NCBI GenBank assembly: GCA_028277365.1
Contig: JANQGK010000129.1
Coordinates: forward strand, 1 to 47,913
From: Halieaceae bacterium
GTDB lineage: Bacteria > Pseudomonadota > Gammaproteobacteria > Pseudomonadales > Halieaceae
DNA: 47,913 nt
Reading direction: 5' to 3'
Both the position numbers and the translations under genes were made by a program. Shown one piece after another: positions 36,116 to 44,434 of this stretch (its first letter is position 1; each line of letters starts with the position of its first letter). The notes beneath the pieces were generated by a model that saw only the letters and a list, made by a program, of their open reading frames with translations, had not been told where the DNA came from and did no database searches.

Positions 36116-37111
36116 ATGCGTTTAACCCCCTTCCTTTGCCTGCTGCCGTGCCTGCTCGCTCCCCTTCCCGCCACCGCCGAGTGGTATCGCGAGGCCCGCG
36201 ACATGATGGGTACGCGGGTCAGTGCAGAGCTGTGGTCCGAGGATGCCGCCCTGGGTGCACAGGCCCTGGCCGCCGTGTTTGCCGAGATGGACGAGGTAAA
36301 CCGCCTGATGAACCCCTGGGACCCGGACAGTGAACTGTCCGGGCTTAATAGCGAGGCGTACCGCGGTCCGGTGCGCGTGTCCCGGGCCCTGTTCGATGTG
36401 CTCAAGCGCTCCATCGAATACTCGGAGCTGAGCGGGGGCGCCTTCGACGTCAGCTTCGCTTCAGCGGGTCAGTATTACGACTACCGCAAGGGTGTGGCGC
36501 CGGGCAAGGAGGTGCTGGCGGAAGCGGTCAGCCGCATCGACTACACCTACATCCAGCTCGACTCCGAGGCGCGTACCGTGCGCTACGCGATCGAGGGCCT
36601 GCAGGTGGACCTGGGCGGTATCGCCAAGGGTTATGCCGTCGACCGCGCCATCGAGGCGCTGCTGCAGCTGGGCATTGAGTCGGCCGTGGTCAGCGCCGGC
36701 GGCGACAGCCGCATTCTCGGCAACCTCGGCGACCGGCCGCGCACCATAGGCATTCGCCACCCGCGCAAGAAGAACGATTTCATCGTGATGATTCCGCTGG
36801 AGGACACTGCAATCTCTACCTCCGGTGACTATGAACGCTTCTTTATCGATGCGGACGGCCAGCGGGTGCACCACATCCTCGACCCCAGCACCGGCAGATC
36901 CTCCGGCAAGGTCCAGAGTGCCAGCGTACTGGCGGAAAAGGCGATCGACAGCGACGCCCTGTCTACCACCACTTTCGTGCTGGGGGTGGAGAAGGGTCTG
37001 GCACTCATCAACAGCCTGCACGGGGTGGACGCAATCATCATTGATGACCGCGGCCTGCTGCACTACTCCAGCGGTCTGCTGCTGGGAGCGCAGGAAGACG
37101 CTGTGCCCTGA
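36116..37111 (+). CDS. apbE: ApbE family FAD:protein FMN transferase (exported)
   Basis: Signal peptide; MMGTRVSAELW, NPWDPDSELSGLN, VDLGGIAKGYAVDRAIEAL, STSGDYERFF, HHILDPSTGRS. Confidence 0.92.
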   Translation: MRLTPFLCLLPCLLAPLPATAEWYREARDMMGTRVSAELWSEDAALGAQALAAVFAEMDEVNRLMNPWDPDSELSGLNSEAYRGPVRVSRALFDVLKRSIEYSELSGGAFDVSFASAGQYYDYRKGVAPGKEVLAEAVSRIDYTYIQLDSEARTVRYAIEGLQVDLGGIAKGYAVDRAIEALLQLGIESAVVSAGGDSRILGNLGDRPRTIGIRHPRKKNDFIVMIPLEDTAISTSGDYERFFIDADGQRVHHILDPSTGRSSGKVQSASVLAEKAIDSDALSTTTFVLGVEKGLALINSLHGVDAIIIDDRGLLHYSSGLLLGAQEDAVP

Positions 37112-38712
37112 ACCTCGCTGCCCCGCATCGCCCCACAGCGGTCCATCGATAACCTGAACCATCGATGCGCTTCGGCCTGCGCATCGAGCTCCAGGGTCTT
37201 CCCAGGAGGTGCTGCCTCGCAGCTTCGCAGCACGGATTCCGCTGCCGCAAGGTAGTGAGCCAGCGGCAGCTCGGCACGCTCTCCTGCTGCCGCCTGCATC
37301 GCGCTGAAGTTGCAATCCTGTAGCGACACCGGCAGGGAAACCGCCTGGCCCCGGTAGCGCCAGCTGCCACTGGGGGCGTGGTAGTAGTAGTGGGGCAGCA
37401 GTGCCTCGCAGTGCTCGGCAATCATTTCTACCGCGCTCAGCAGATAGTCCACGTAGTCATCATCGAAGAAATAGTTGAAGTTCATACGCACCCATCCCGG
37501 TCGCATTACCGTATTGCCGTTGAGAACGTCGCGCTCGAGCGCCTGGCTGGAGGCCGGGTTCAGCGCCAGCAGATGGTGGCCGTAGGGGCCGGCACAGGAA
37601 CAGCCGCCCCGGGCCTGGATGCCGAACAAGTCGTTGAGCAGGGCGACGATAAAGGCGTAGTGATAGGGCCGTTCGCCGTCAGTAATCTGGAACGAGAGGA
37701 TAGACAGGCTGGGCAGTTCGGGGTTGCCCAGCAGTTTGATGCCGGGGTGGGCGCCCCAGCGGGCCAGCGCGCGCTGCCGCAGTGTTTCTTCCCTGGCCTC
37801 GATGCGATCTGTACCCACCTGCTGCTGCAGTTTGAAGACCAGCCCCGCCCGAATCGATTCGATAATGCCCGGCGTGCCGGCCTCTTCGCGACGCTCGCAG
37901 TCGTCAACGTAGGTATGGGTTTCGGGGCTGACAAAGGCGACCGTGCCGCCTCCAGGCCGGGTTGGCTTTACCCGCCGGTAGAGATCCCGGCGCAGCACCA
38001 GTAGTCCCGGTGTGCCCGGGCCGCCGGGGAACTTGTGCGGCGAGATGAACACAGCGTCCTTGTCACCGACATCGATACCGACGTAAGGCGCGGCCGCGGC
38101 GTAGTCCCAGAACACCCGGCCGCCATAGCGGTGAACCAGCTCGGCGACTCGCGCGGTATCGGTGCGCAGCCCCGTCACATTGGAGGCCGCTGAGAAGCTG
38201 GCATAGACGCGGCGCGAGCCGGTGAGCGCCGCGAGCCGCTGCTGCAGTGTGTCGAGATCGAGTGCGCCCCGAGCGTCGAGGGGAATGACTTCCAGGTCGA
38301 CGTCGCATTCGCGCCAGGGCAGCTCGTTGGAATGGTGTTCATAGGGGCCGATCAGCACTGTGGTGGGCTCGTCGGGTTGTCGCAGGTTGAGAATATCGAT
38401 CAGGCGGTGAATGGCTGCAGTCGCGCCACTGCCACAGAAGATAAGCGCATGGTCATCACCTGCACCCAGTGCATCGCGAATTGCCTGCCGGGCCTCGGTG
38501 CGCAGCGCGTTGGTCTGGCGGCCGGTCAGCGAGCTGTCACTGTGGGTATTCGCGTACAGCGGCATGACGCGTTCGCGAATAAAGGCCTCAATGGGCGCGT
38601 AAGCTCGACCGGAAGCGGTGTAGTCGGCGTAGATCAGGGGCTTGGTGCCGAACGGCGTCTCGATGGCTTGCCGGTCGCCAATTATGCCGGCGCTTACTGT
38701 CTGAAAATCCAT
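37063..38712 (-). CDS. Class V (cysteine desulfurase-like) PLP-dependent aminotransferase
   Basis: IYADYTASGRAYAPIEAFI, FCGSGATAAIHRLIDIL, FISPHKFPGGPGTPGLLVLRR (Schiff-base Lys), QARGGCSCAGPYGHHLL. ATG 38712 preferred. Confidence 0.85.
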   Translation of the reverse strand: MDFQTVSAGIIGDRQAIETPFGTKPLIYADYTASGRAYAPIEAFIRERVMPLYANTHSDSSLTGRQTNALRTEARQAIRDALGAGDDHALIFCGSGATAAIHRLIDILNLRQPDEPTTVLIGPYEHHSNELPWRECDVDLEVIPLDARGALDLDTLQQRLAALTGSRRVYASFSAASNVTGLRTDTARVAELVHRYGGRVFWDYAAAAPYVGIDVGDKDAVFISPHKFPGGPGTPGLLVLRRDLYRRVKPTRPGGGTVAFVSPETHTYVDDCERREEAGTPGIIESIRAGLVFKLQQQVGTDRIEAREETLRQRALARWGAHPGIKLLGNPELPSLSILSFQITDGERPYHYAFIVALLNDLFGIQARGGCSCAGPYGHHLLALNPASSQALERDVLNGNTVMRPGWVRMNFNYFFDDDYVDYLLSAVEMIAEHCEALLPHYYYHAPSGSWRYRGQAVSLPVSLQDCNFSAMQAAAGERAELPLAHYLAAAESVLRSCEAAPPGKTLELDAQAEAHRWFRLSMDRCGAMRGSEVQGTASSCAPSSRPLE

Positions 38713-38778
38713 TGTGCTGTACCCGAAGACTAAGACAACAGGATACGCTGGGTCGGCCGCTACATTGTTGCTCAATGT

Positions 38779-38822
38779 TTATCTATACTCGAAAAAATAG
38801 AAAAATTGTTCTATATAGATAA
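38779..38822. promoter_or_regulatory. Divergent-promoter region with nested dyads (candidate Lrp/AsnC operator)
   Basis: Outer arms TTATCTATA (38779-38787) / TATAGATAA (38814-38822); inner dyad TAGAA-N6-TTCTA (38798-38813). AT-rich between the divergent aminotransferase and Lrp genes. Confidence 0.6.
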
Positions 38823-38867
38823 CTTGATGCGAAATAATGTTCCTGTTATTGAGGCATTGGAAATCTG

Positions 38868-39329
38868 ATGGACTACTACGACCGGCGTATCCTCGAGCTG
38901 ATCCAGGCGGACGCCAGTCTCTCGGTGGGAGAGCTGGCAGAACAGGTGGCATTGTCGAAGACCGCCTGCTGGCGGCGCCTGCAGAAGCTCGATCACCAGG
39001 GGGTGATCCGGGCGCGGGTGACGCTGCTGGACCCGGCAGCCGTCAACCTCGGCCTGACCGTCTACGTGGCCATTCGTACCAACCAGCATAACGATGAGTG
39101 GTCCCGACGCTTCAGTGAAGTGCTGGCGGAGATACCCGAAGTGCTGGAGGCCTACCGGATGAGTGGCGATCTCGACTATCTCCTGAAGGCGGTGGTCAGC
39201 GATATGGCTGGCTATGATCGTCTCTACAAACAGCTGATACGCGCTGACCTGTTCGATGTCAGCTCCAGCTTTGTCATGGAAACCTTCAAGCAGACCACGG
39301 CGCTTCCATTGAGTCATATGAATATCTGA
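38868..39329 (+). CDS. Lrp/AsnC family transcriptional regulator
   Basis: DRRILELIQADASLSVGELAEQVALSKTACWRRLQKLDHQGVIRARVTLLD, then RAM/AsnC ligand-binding domain. Confidence 0.93.
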   Translation: MDYYDRRILELIQADASLSVGELAEQVALSKTACWRRLQKLDHQGVIRARVTLLDPAAVNLGLTVYVAIRTNQHNDEWSRRFSEVLAEIPEVLEAYRMSGDLDYLLKAVVSDMAGYDRLYKQLIRADLFDVSSSFVMETFKQTTALPLSHMNI

Positions 39330-39408
39330 TCGCCCTTGAAGCCGGACCGTGCTGGCCCTAGCCTATCTCGATCACAATTCACTCATCCCGCGTTTTCAGG
39401 AGTAACTT

Positions 39409-40710
39409 ATGGTGAAGAGGCTCTGCCTGCTACTGTGCCTGGCGCTGAGCGCGCCGCTGGCCTCAGCAGGAAATGACTTCGAGGGCTCGTCTCCGTGGCC
39501 GGAGATTCGCAAGCAGCGTATTGCGACGCTGCTGCCCCGGGCCATGCGCACCGCCGGCGTGGACGCCTGGCTGCTGCTTTGTCGTGAGAACAACAACGAC
39601 CCGCTGGCGGACCACGTCGGCGGCGAGAACGCCGGCAGCACGGCGGGCTTCCTGTTTTACTTCGATGCCGACGGCTTCCATTCGCGGGTCTATTCGCCAG
39701 TGGGTGAGGCCACCGCGCTGGCGGAACTGGCGATACATGATGAAGTCGTCCCGGTCGCGCGGGGCGAATCGGCCATCGACCGGGTGGCGACATTCATCCG
39801 TGAGAAAGACTTTGGCTCCCTGGCGCTCAACATGTCGGCGGGCAACGCTCAGGCGGACGGCCTCAGCTTCACCCAGCACCAGGCGCTGGCCGAGGCCTTG
39901 GGCAGCAAGCTGGCAGCGCGCATGGTGCCCTCTGACGAGCTGGTCTACGAGTGGCTCAGCATCAAGCTACCCGCCGAAGTGGATATTATGCGCAAGGCGG
40001 CCGAGCTGACAGCCCGCTGGCAGTTGGAAGCCTATTCCACCGTGGTACCGGGTGAGACGACCGATGCCGATATCGCACGCTTCCTGAAGGCGAAGATGGC
40101 CGAGGCCGGCGTGGGTGACGCCTGGGCGCCCAGCCAGAACCCGGCCGTAAACTCCGGTCCGGACCGCGGCCACTCCCACCCCACCGAGAGAGTCATCATG
40201 CCCGGCGACGTGATCCAGACCGATTTCGGTATTCGTGTCTACGACCGCTGGGTCACCGATATCCAGCGTTTCGCCTACGTCCTGAAGCCCGGCGAAAGCG
40301 AGGCGCCGGCCGATATCCAACACTACTGGGTCTCTGCCCGGGATGGCGGCCGCGCCGCATACAAGGCAATGAAGCCGGGGGTGCGGGGCATCGACGTGGA
40401 CGAGGCGCAGCGCAAGCTGATGGAGCAGAACGGCTCCGAGCACGTGATGTGGAGTACCGGTCACCCGGTGGGTTACGTGGCTCATGACACCGGCCCCAAC
40501 CTGGGCGGCGCCCGCAGTGCCAGCGTGCGGCCGGCGGCACTGAAACCGCTGAAAGCCGGCATGGTGTTCGCCTTCGACGGCTTCCACGCCTGGCACCTGG
40601 AGGGCGGCGGCCTCAAGACCATTTCCGTGGAGGAGATGGTGGTGGTCAAGGACGACGGCGCCCACTACCTGATTCCCCCGCAGCAGCAGCTGGTACTGAT
40701 CGGCCGCTAG
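39409..40710 (+). CDS. Exported M24 family metallopeptidase (Xaa-Pro peptidase-like)
   Basis: Signal peptide; DVIQTDFGIRVYDRWVTDIQRFAYVL, GHPVGYVAHDTGPNLGG, VFAFDGFHAW. Confidence 0.85.
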   Translation: MVKRLCLLLCLALSAPLASAGNDFEGSSPWPEIRKQRIATLLPRAMRTAGVDAWLLLCRENNNDPLADHVGGENAGSTAGFLFYFDADGFHSRVYSPVGEATALAELAIHDEVVPVARGESAIDRVATFIREKDFGSLALNMSAGNAQADGLSFTQHQALAEALGSKLAARMVPSDELVYEWLSIKLPAEVDIMRKAAELTARWQLEAYSTVVPGETTDADIARFLKAKMAEAGVGDAWAPSQNPAVNSGPDRGHSHPTERVIMPGDVIQTDFGIRVYDRWVTDIQRFAYVLKPGESEAPADIQHYWVSARDGGRAAYKAMKPGVRGIDVDEAQRKLMEQNGSEHVMWSTGHPVGYVAHDTGPNLGGARSASVRPAALKPLKAGMVFAFDGFHAWHLEGGGLKTISVEEMVVVKDDGAHYLIPPQQQLVLIGR

Positions 40711-40964
40711 CTGCCGGTCTGCTCTTCCATGAGGGTAATCAGCTCCAGCGCCTCGTTACGATCCGTGCCGCAGACCTGCGGCTCCGGGACGAAGTTTCGA
40801 CAGGCGGTGGGGTAGCCAGGCCGCCCCCAGATCCGACACCGGTAGCTCTCCGGGTCTAGATTGACGCAGGGTGTTCCGGCGGGCTTGCCCTCGGGCATGC
40901 CGGGAATAGGTCCGCGGATGGAAGGTGCGACGCAGCAGGCGCCGCAGCCGGGGCGGCACTCCAT
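40707..40964 (-). CDS. YkgJ family cysteine cluster protein
   Basis: MECRPGCGACCVAPSI...GTPCVNLDPESYRCRIWGRPGYPTACRNF. Confidence 0.85.
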   Translation of the reverse strand: MECRPGCGACCVAPSIRGPIPGMPEGKPAGTPCVNLDPESYRCRIWGRPGYPTACRNFVPEPQVCGTDRNEALELITLMEEQTGS

Positions 40965-41042
40965 TAGGGCCTCTGGCCTGGGGTAGTCACGGGTACGTCC
41001 TGTCCTGATATTTCGGCCCGAGTGTAGCACCGGGCCGGATTC

Positions 41043-42257
41043 TCAATACCAGAGCGTGAACAGTACCTTGATCACGTCGGCGTCCATGTCGAACAGGCGT
41101 TCTTCACCGGGCAGCGCCTCTGTGTCACGCAGGTCCGAGAAGTTGTCGTAGTCGAGCATGATGAAGTCGTACTGCAGGCTGACGCCCAGTTTATCCATCG
41201 GACCGAAGCCCACCTTGCGCTCGTAGTTCACGTACAGTGACACGGTCTGGCTGCTCATATCGCTGAGCTCCTTGTCCCGGGCCCGGTAGTCGTTCTCGTC
41301 CTGGGAGGGGAACAGGAACAGGTCATCGTAGAAGTCCGCCGCACCCTGCTCGTAGTAGCGGTAGCGCAACTCGGCGATCCAGTGGCTGCCGAAGGTGTGG
41401 GTGTAGCCGATCTCTGCGGTGTGGGCTTCAATGCCCCAGTCGTCCGTGAAGTAGCGGTAGCCGGTGCCCAGCGAACCGCGCCAGGGCATGTGGTAGAGGA
41501 ACTTGAGGCCGGCGGCGTCACTGGTGCGGGTATTCGGGTAAACCTCGGTGGCCTGTCGAAAACCGGCGCTGGGGTCCAGCGGGTCGGTCAGGTGGCGGTA
41601 CACCCGATAGGGGTTGTTCAGGTAACCCTCATCGGTGATGGCCTCGTAGTTCAGTGCCATCAGCAGTCGCGGGCTTAGCACCTGGCTGATGCCGACCCGG
41701 TAAGCGTTGCGTTCGATCTCCTCAGCAAAGTCGTCATTGCCGTTCTGGCGTACCTCGTCGTCCCCGCGGGCGTAGCCGAAAGTGATATTGGTGAGGTCGC
41801 CGAAGAAGTCCTGGCTGGCGGAGAAGTAGTAAGTATTGGCGGTGTAGTCGCTCTCGTCGCTGTTGGTGTAGCCGGCGCTGAAGATGCTCTTGCCGTAGAG
41901 GTACTCGCCGCTGAGGCTGACTTCCTCGCGGCGCTCGGTGTACTCGCTGGCGCCAGAGGTAACCACGTCGATGGACGCGCTGGAGACGTTGTCGATATAG
42001 TAATTGGCGGCGACCGAGACCGTCTCCTTGAAGTTCTTGCGCAACAGCAGCGAGGGGCCGTCGATGGTGACCCCGTCTCCGTCGTAACGGTGGTACAGGG
42101 CATCGGCCCGCTCTTCCGGCAGTGTCACGGCGCCCGCTGCCGTGGGCAGCAACAGCGCCCCACAAACCAGCGTAAGTGTAGGAAGGTTTCCCAGGTGAGT
42201 GCGAGACAAGGCGAAGAGGTGCGCGCAAGCGGAGTTTACACGCCAGTAAATGAGCAT
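41043..42257 (-). CDS. DUF3570 domain outer-membrane beta-barrel-like protein
   Basis: Signal sequence; NYYIDNVSSASIDVVTSGASEYTERREEVSLSGEYLYGKS; alternating aromatic strands ending in VLFTLWY. Confidence 0.82.
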   Translation of the reverse strand: MLIYWRVNSACAHLFALSRTHLGNLPTLTLVCGALLLPTAAGAVTLPEERADALYHRYDGDGVTIDGPSLLLRKNFKETVSVAANYYIDNVSSASIDVVTSGASEYTERREEVSLSGEYLYGKSIFSAGYTNSDESDYTANTYYFSASQDFFGDLTNITFGYARGDDEVRQNGNDDFAEEIERNAYRVGISQVLSPRLLMALNYEAITDEGYLNNPYRVYRHLTDPLDPSAGFRQATEVYPNTRTSDAAGLKFLYHMPWRGSLGTGYRYFTDDWGIEAHTAEIGYTHTFGSHWIAELRYRYYEQGAADFYDDLFLFPSQDENDYRARDKELSDMSSQTVSLYVNYERKVGFGPMDKLGVSLQYDFIMLDYDNFSDLRDTEALPGEERLFDMDADVIKVLFTLWY

Positions 42258-42312
42258 TGCGCGCGCCTCTTCAACGCCGTATCGCGCCAGCTGGGGAAGC
42301 TTTGATCGAAGG

Positions 42313-42549
42313 CTAGTTACAGCCACAGCCGCCGCCTCCGGACCCCAACGCACCTCTGGCACCCTCTCGGGACTCAAAGACATGGTGCAGGTAGGCGCTC
42401 GCCACCGGGTCGCGATCAAAGCGCATGATCGGGTCCGCCAGCAGGGAGCGTTCGTAAGGCTTCACCCAGGGCTCCGGCTGCAGACTGGAGCAGCCGGCCA
42501 GCCACAGGGAGGCGGCGGCCAGGGTGAAGCGCATCAGTAGGCGAGTCAT
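42313..42549 (-). CDS. DUF4266 lipoprotein with C-terminal GGGGCGCN
   Basis: Lipobox LWLAGCSS; EPWVKPYERSLLADPIM; C-terminus GSGGGGCGCN. Confidence 0.85.
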   Translation of the reverse strand: MTRLLMRFTLAAASLWLAGCSSLQPEPWVKPYERSLLADPIMRFDRDPVASAYLHHVFESREGARGALGSGGGGCGCN

Positions 42550-42553
42550 GGTC

Positions 42554-43039
42554 TTACTCCCGGATCAGGGCGCGAACCTGTTTTTCGTACAGGTCCTCGT
42601 AGCCTGGCTTGTAGCCGCGGTGCATGAAGCGGATTTCGCCGCTGCGATCCACCAGCACAGTGGCGGGCATGGCGTCCACGTCGTACTCCTCGCTGACCTC
42701 GTTCTGGTCATCGAACAGGATCGGGAAGGTGACGGGAATCTCCCGCAGCACCTTGTCGGCCAGTTCACGTTCCTGCTCGACATTGACGCCGAACACGGTG
42801 AAACCCATGGGCTGGTACTTCTGGTGCAGCTCGTCCAGCAACGGGAACTCCTGCCGGCAGGGGCCGCACCAGGACGCCCAGAAGTTGATCAGGACGACCT
42901 GGCCGCGGTACTCGCTCAGACGCACGTTGTTGCCGTCGGCGTCCTTGAGCGTGAAGTTGGCTGCGGGGCCGGACGCGGTCAGCGCATAAGCCATGGGCAT
43001 GGCCGCAGCCAGCAGCAGGCAGGCGATGATTTTTTTCAT
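42554..43039 (-). CDS. TlpA/ResA-like thiol-disulfide oxidoreductase
   Basis: Signal peptide; VVLINFWASWCGPCRQEFPLLDELHQKY (CGPC), ATVLVDRSGEIRFMHRG. Confidence 0.93.
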   Translation of the reverse strand: MKKIIACLLLAAAMPMAYALTASGPAANFTLKDADGNNVRLSEYRGQVVLINFWASWCGPCRQEFPLLDELHQKYQPMGFTVFGVNVEQERELADKVLREIPVTFPILFDDQNEVSEEYDVDAMPATVLVDRSGEIRFMHRGYKPGYEDLYEKQVRALIRE

Positions 43040-43082
43040 TGTGTTATCCCCCTATTTCCGTTCACTCGTTATCTGCTGATTT

Positions 43083-43715
43083 TTAGAAGAAGAAGGTCAG
43101 GCCGGTGGACCACTCGACGTTGTTGACGGTTTCGTCGGTGCCGAAGGCGTCGCGGTCGTAAATATGGTCGCGCACGTCGATGCGCCAGGCGAAGCTATCG
43201 TTCAGCAGGACCCGGTAGCCGACACCAATGGTGGCGGTAAACCAGTTGTCGCCGAGGAAGTCGGTGCTGCCGGCGCCGCCGATCAGGTACAGGTCGGATT
43301 TCAGCGCCACGTCATCCCACAGGAATATCTCGCCGGGCATGATGTTCCAGCCCACCGCCAGGTTGTAGTAGGTGTAGTCGCGCTCGGTGTCGTCAAACAG
43401 CGGCGCACCGCCGGACAGCTCTTCATAGCTGGTGAGGTCGCCCTCGGACTGCGCGTAGCTGGCCTCGAAGAAAAAGTCCTCGGTGACATGCCAGGCGCCG
43501 CGTACGCCGTAGACCCACTCGCTGGAGAAGTCCTCAATCGACAGGATGCCTGCGAAGGCGCCGATCTCGAAGTCTTCGGAGTCGATGGCGGCGGGGGTGA
43601 TTTCGCGTCGTTCCACTTCCGGCAGGATGACCGGGTCCGCGTCCTGAGCGACAGTCGCCTGGGACGCACCGGCCAGCGCAGCCGCTAGTAGAACGCGCTG
43701 ATGCCAAGTTGCCAT
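43083..43715 (-). CDS. Outer-membrane beta-barrel domain protein
   Basis: Signal peptide [60 protein letters not shown], terminal TGLTFFF. ATG 43715 preferred. Confidence 0.75.
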   Translation of the reverse strand: MATWHQRVLLAAALAGASQATVAQDADPVILPEVERREITPAAIDSEDFEIGAFAGILSIEDFSSEWVYGVRGAWHVTEDFFFEASYAQSEGDLTSYEELSGGAPLFDDTERDYTYYNLAVGWNIMPGEIFLWDDVALKSDLYLIGGAGSTDFLGDNWFTATIGVGYRVLLNDSFAWRIDVRDHIYDRDAFGTDETVNNVEWSTGLTFFF

Positions 43716-44434
43716 TCGTTGATCTCCTCGTCGTCGTCGCGGTCGGTCATGACCACGGTGTTTTTGTACTGGAAGCGCAGCATCAGCCGGCGCGTAAGGT
43801 AGACGCGTATTCCGGCACCTACGCTGGCTAAGTTGTCGGTGCGACCACTGGTCTCCACCAGGGTGGAGCGCGGACTGGTCTCGCGGATGCCGCCGCCGAT
43901 AGTGACGAACGGTGAGTAGCGCCACTGGGGAAACATCTGGTGTACCAGGTTCACGGTGCCCTGGCGGCCATCGGAAAAGTCGCCGAAGTTCTCGGTGTAG
44001 TGCGCCTCTACCGACAGGTTGCGGGTGAAGTGCCAGCCACCGTAAACGGTAACCGCGTCGGTGTCTTCGAAGTCGCCTGCCATCAGGCCCGCTTCCCAAC
44101 GCCGCTGATAGAAGCTCTCCAAGTCCGGCGCCCTGAAGGCCAGCGGGTCGCCGGCGGCGTCCACCGTGCGGCCGATATCGTTGATATGGGCCCAACCCTC
44201 GATGCCGCGATAGTTACGCAGCTTGATCCAGTCGGTCTTGCGCTTGAGCAGGGTGATCAGCTCGCCGCGCTCGGCGACGTAAAACACCGGGTAGCCGCGG
44301 CCGGGGGCGGTACGCATTTCCACAAAGGCCTCTACCACCGTGCTCTGCAGGTATTCCTGGTCTGCCAGCGTGGGGCTGACAGAGAGCATTGCGACCAGCG
44401 TTGTTGTAAAGAGAGGGGTGAGAAGGAGGCGCAT
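43685..44434 (-). CDS. SH3b-domain plus outer-membrane beta-barrel protein
   Basis: Signal peptide; [52 protein letters not shown]3b; [25 protein letters not shown]; terminal LGISAFY. Confidence 0.8.
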   Translation of the reverse strand: MRLLLTPLFTTTLVAMLSVSPTLADQEYLQSTVVEAFVEMRTAPGRGYPVFYVAERGELITLLKRKTDWIKLRNYRGIEGWAHINDIGRTVDAAGDPLAFRAPDLESFYQRRWEAGLMAGDFEDTDAVTVYGGWHFTRNLSVEAHYTENFGDFSDGRQGTVNLVHQMFPQWRYSPFVTIGGGIRETSPRSTLVETSGRTDNLASVGAGIRVYLTRRLMLRFQYKNTVVMTDRDDDEEINEWQLGISAFY

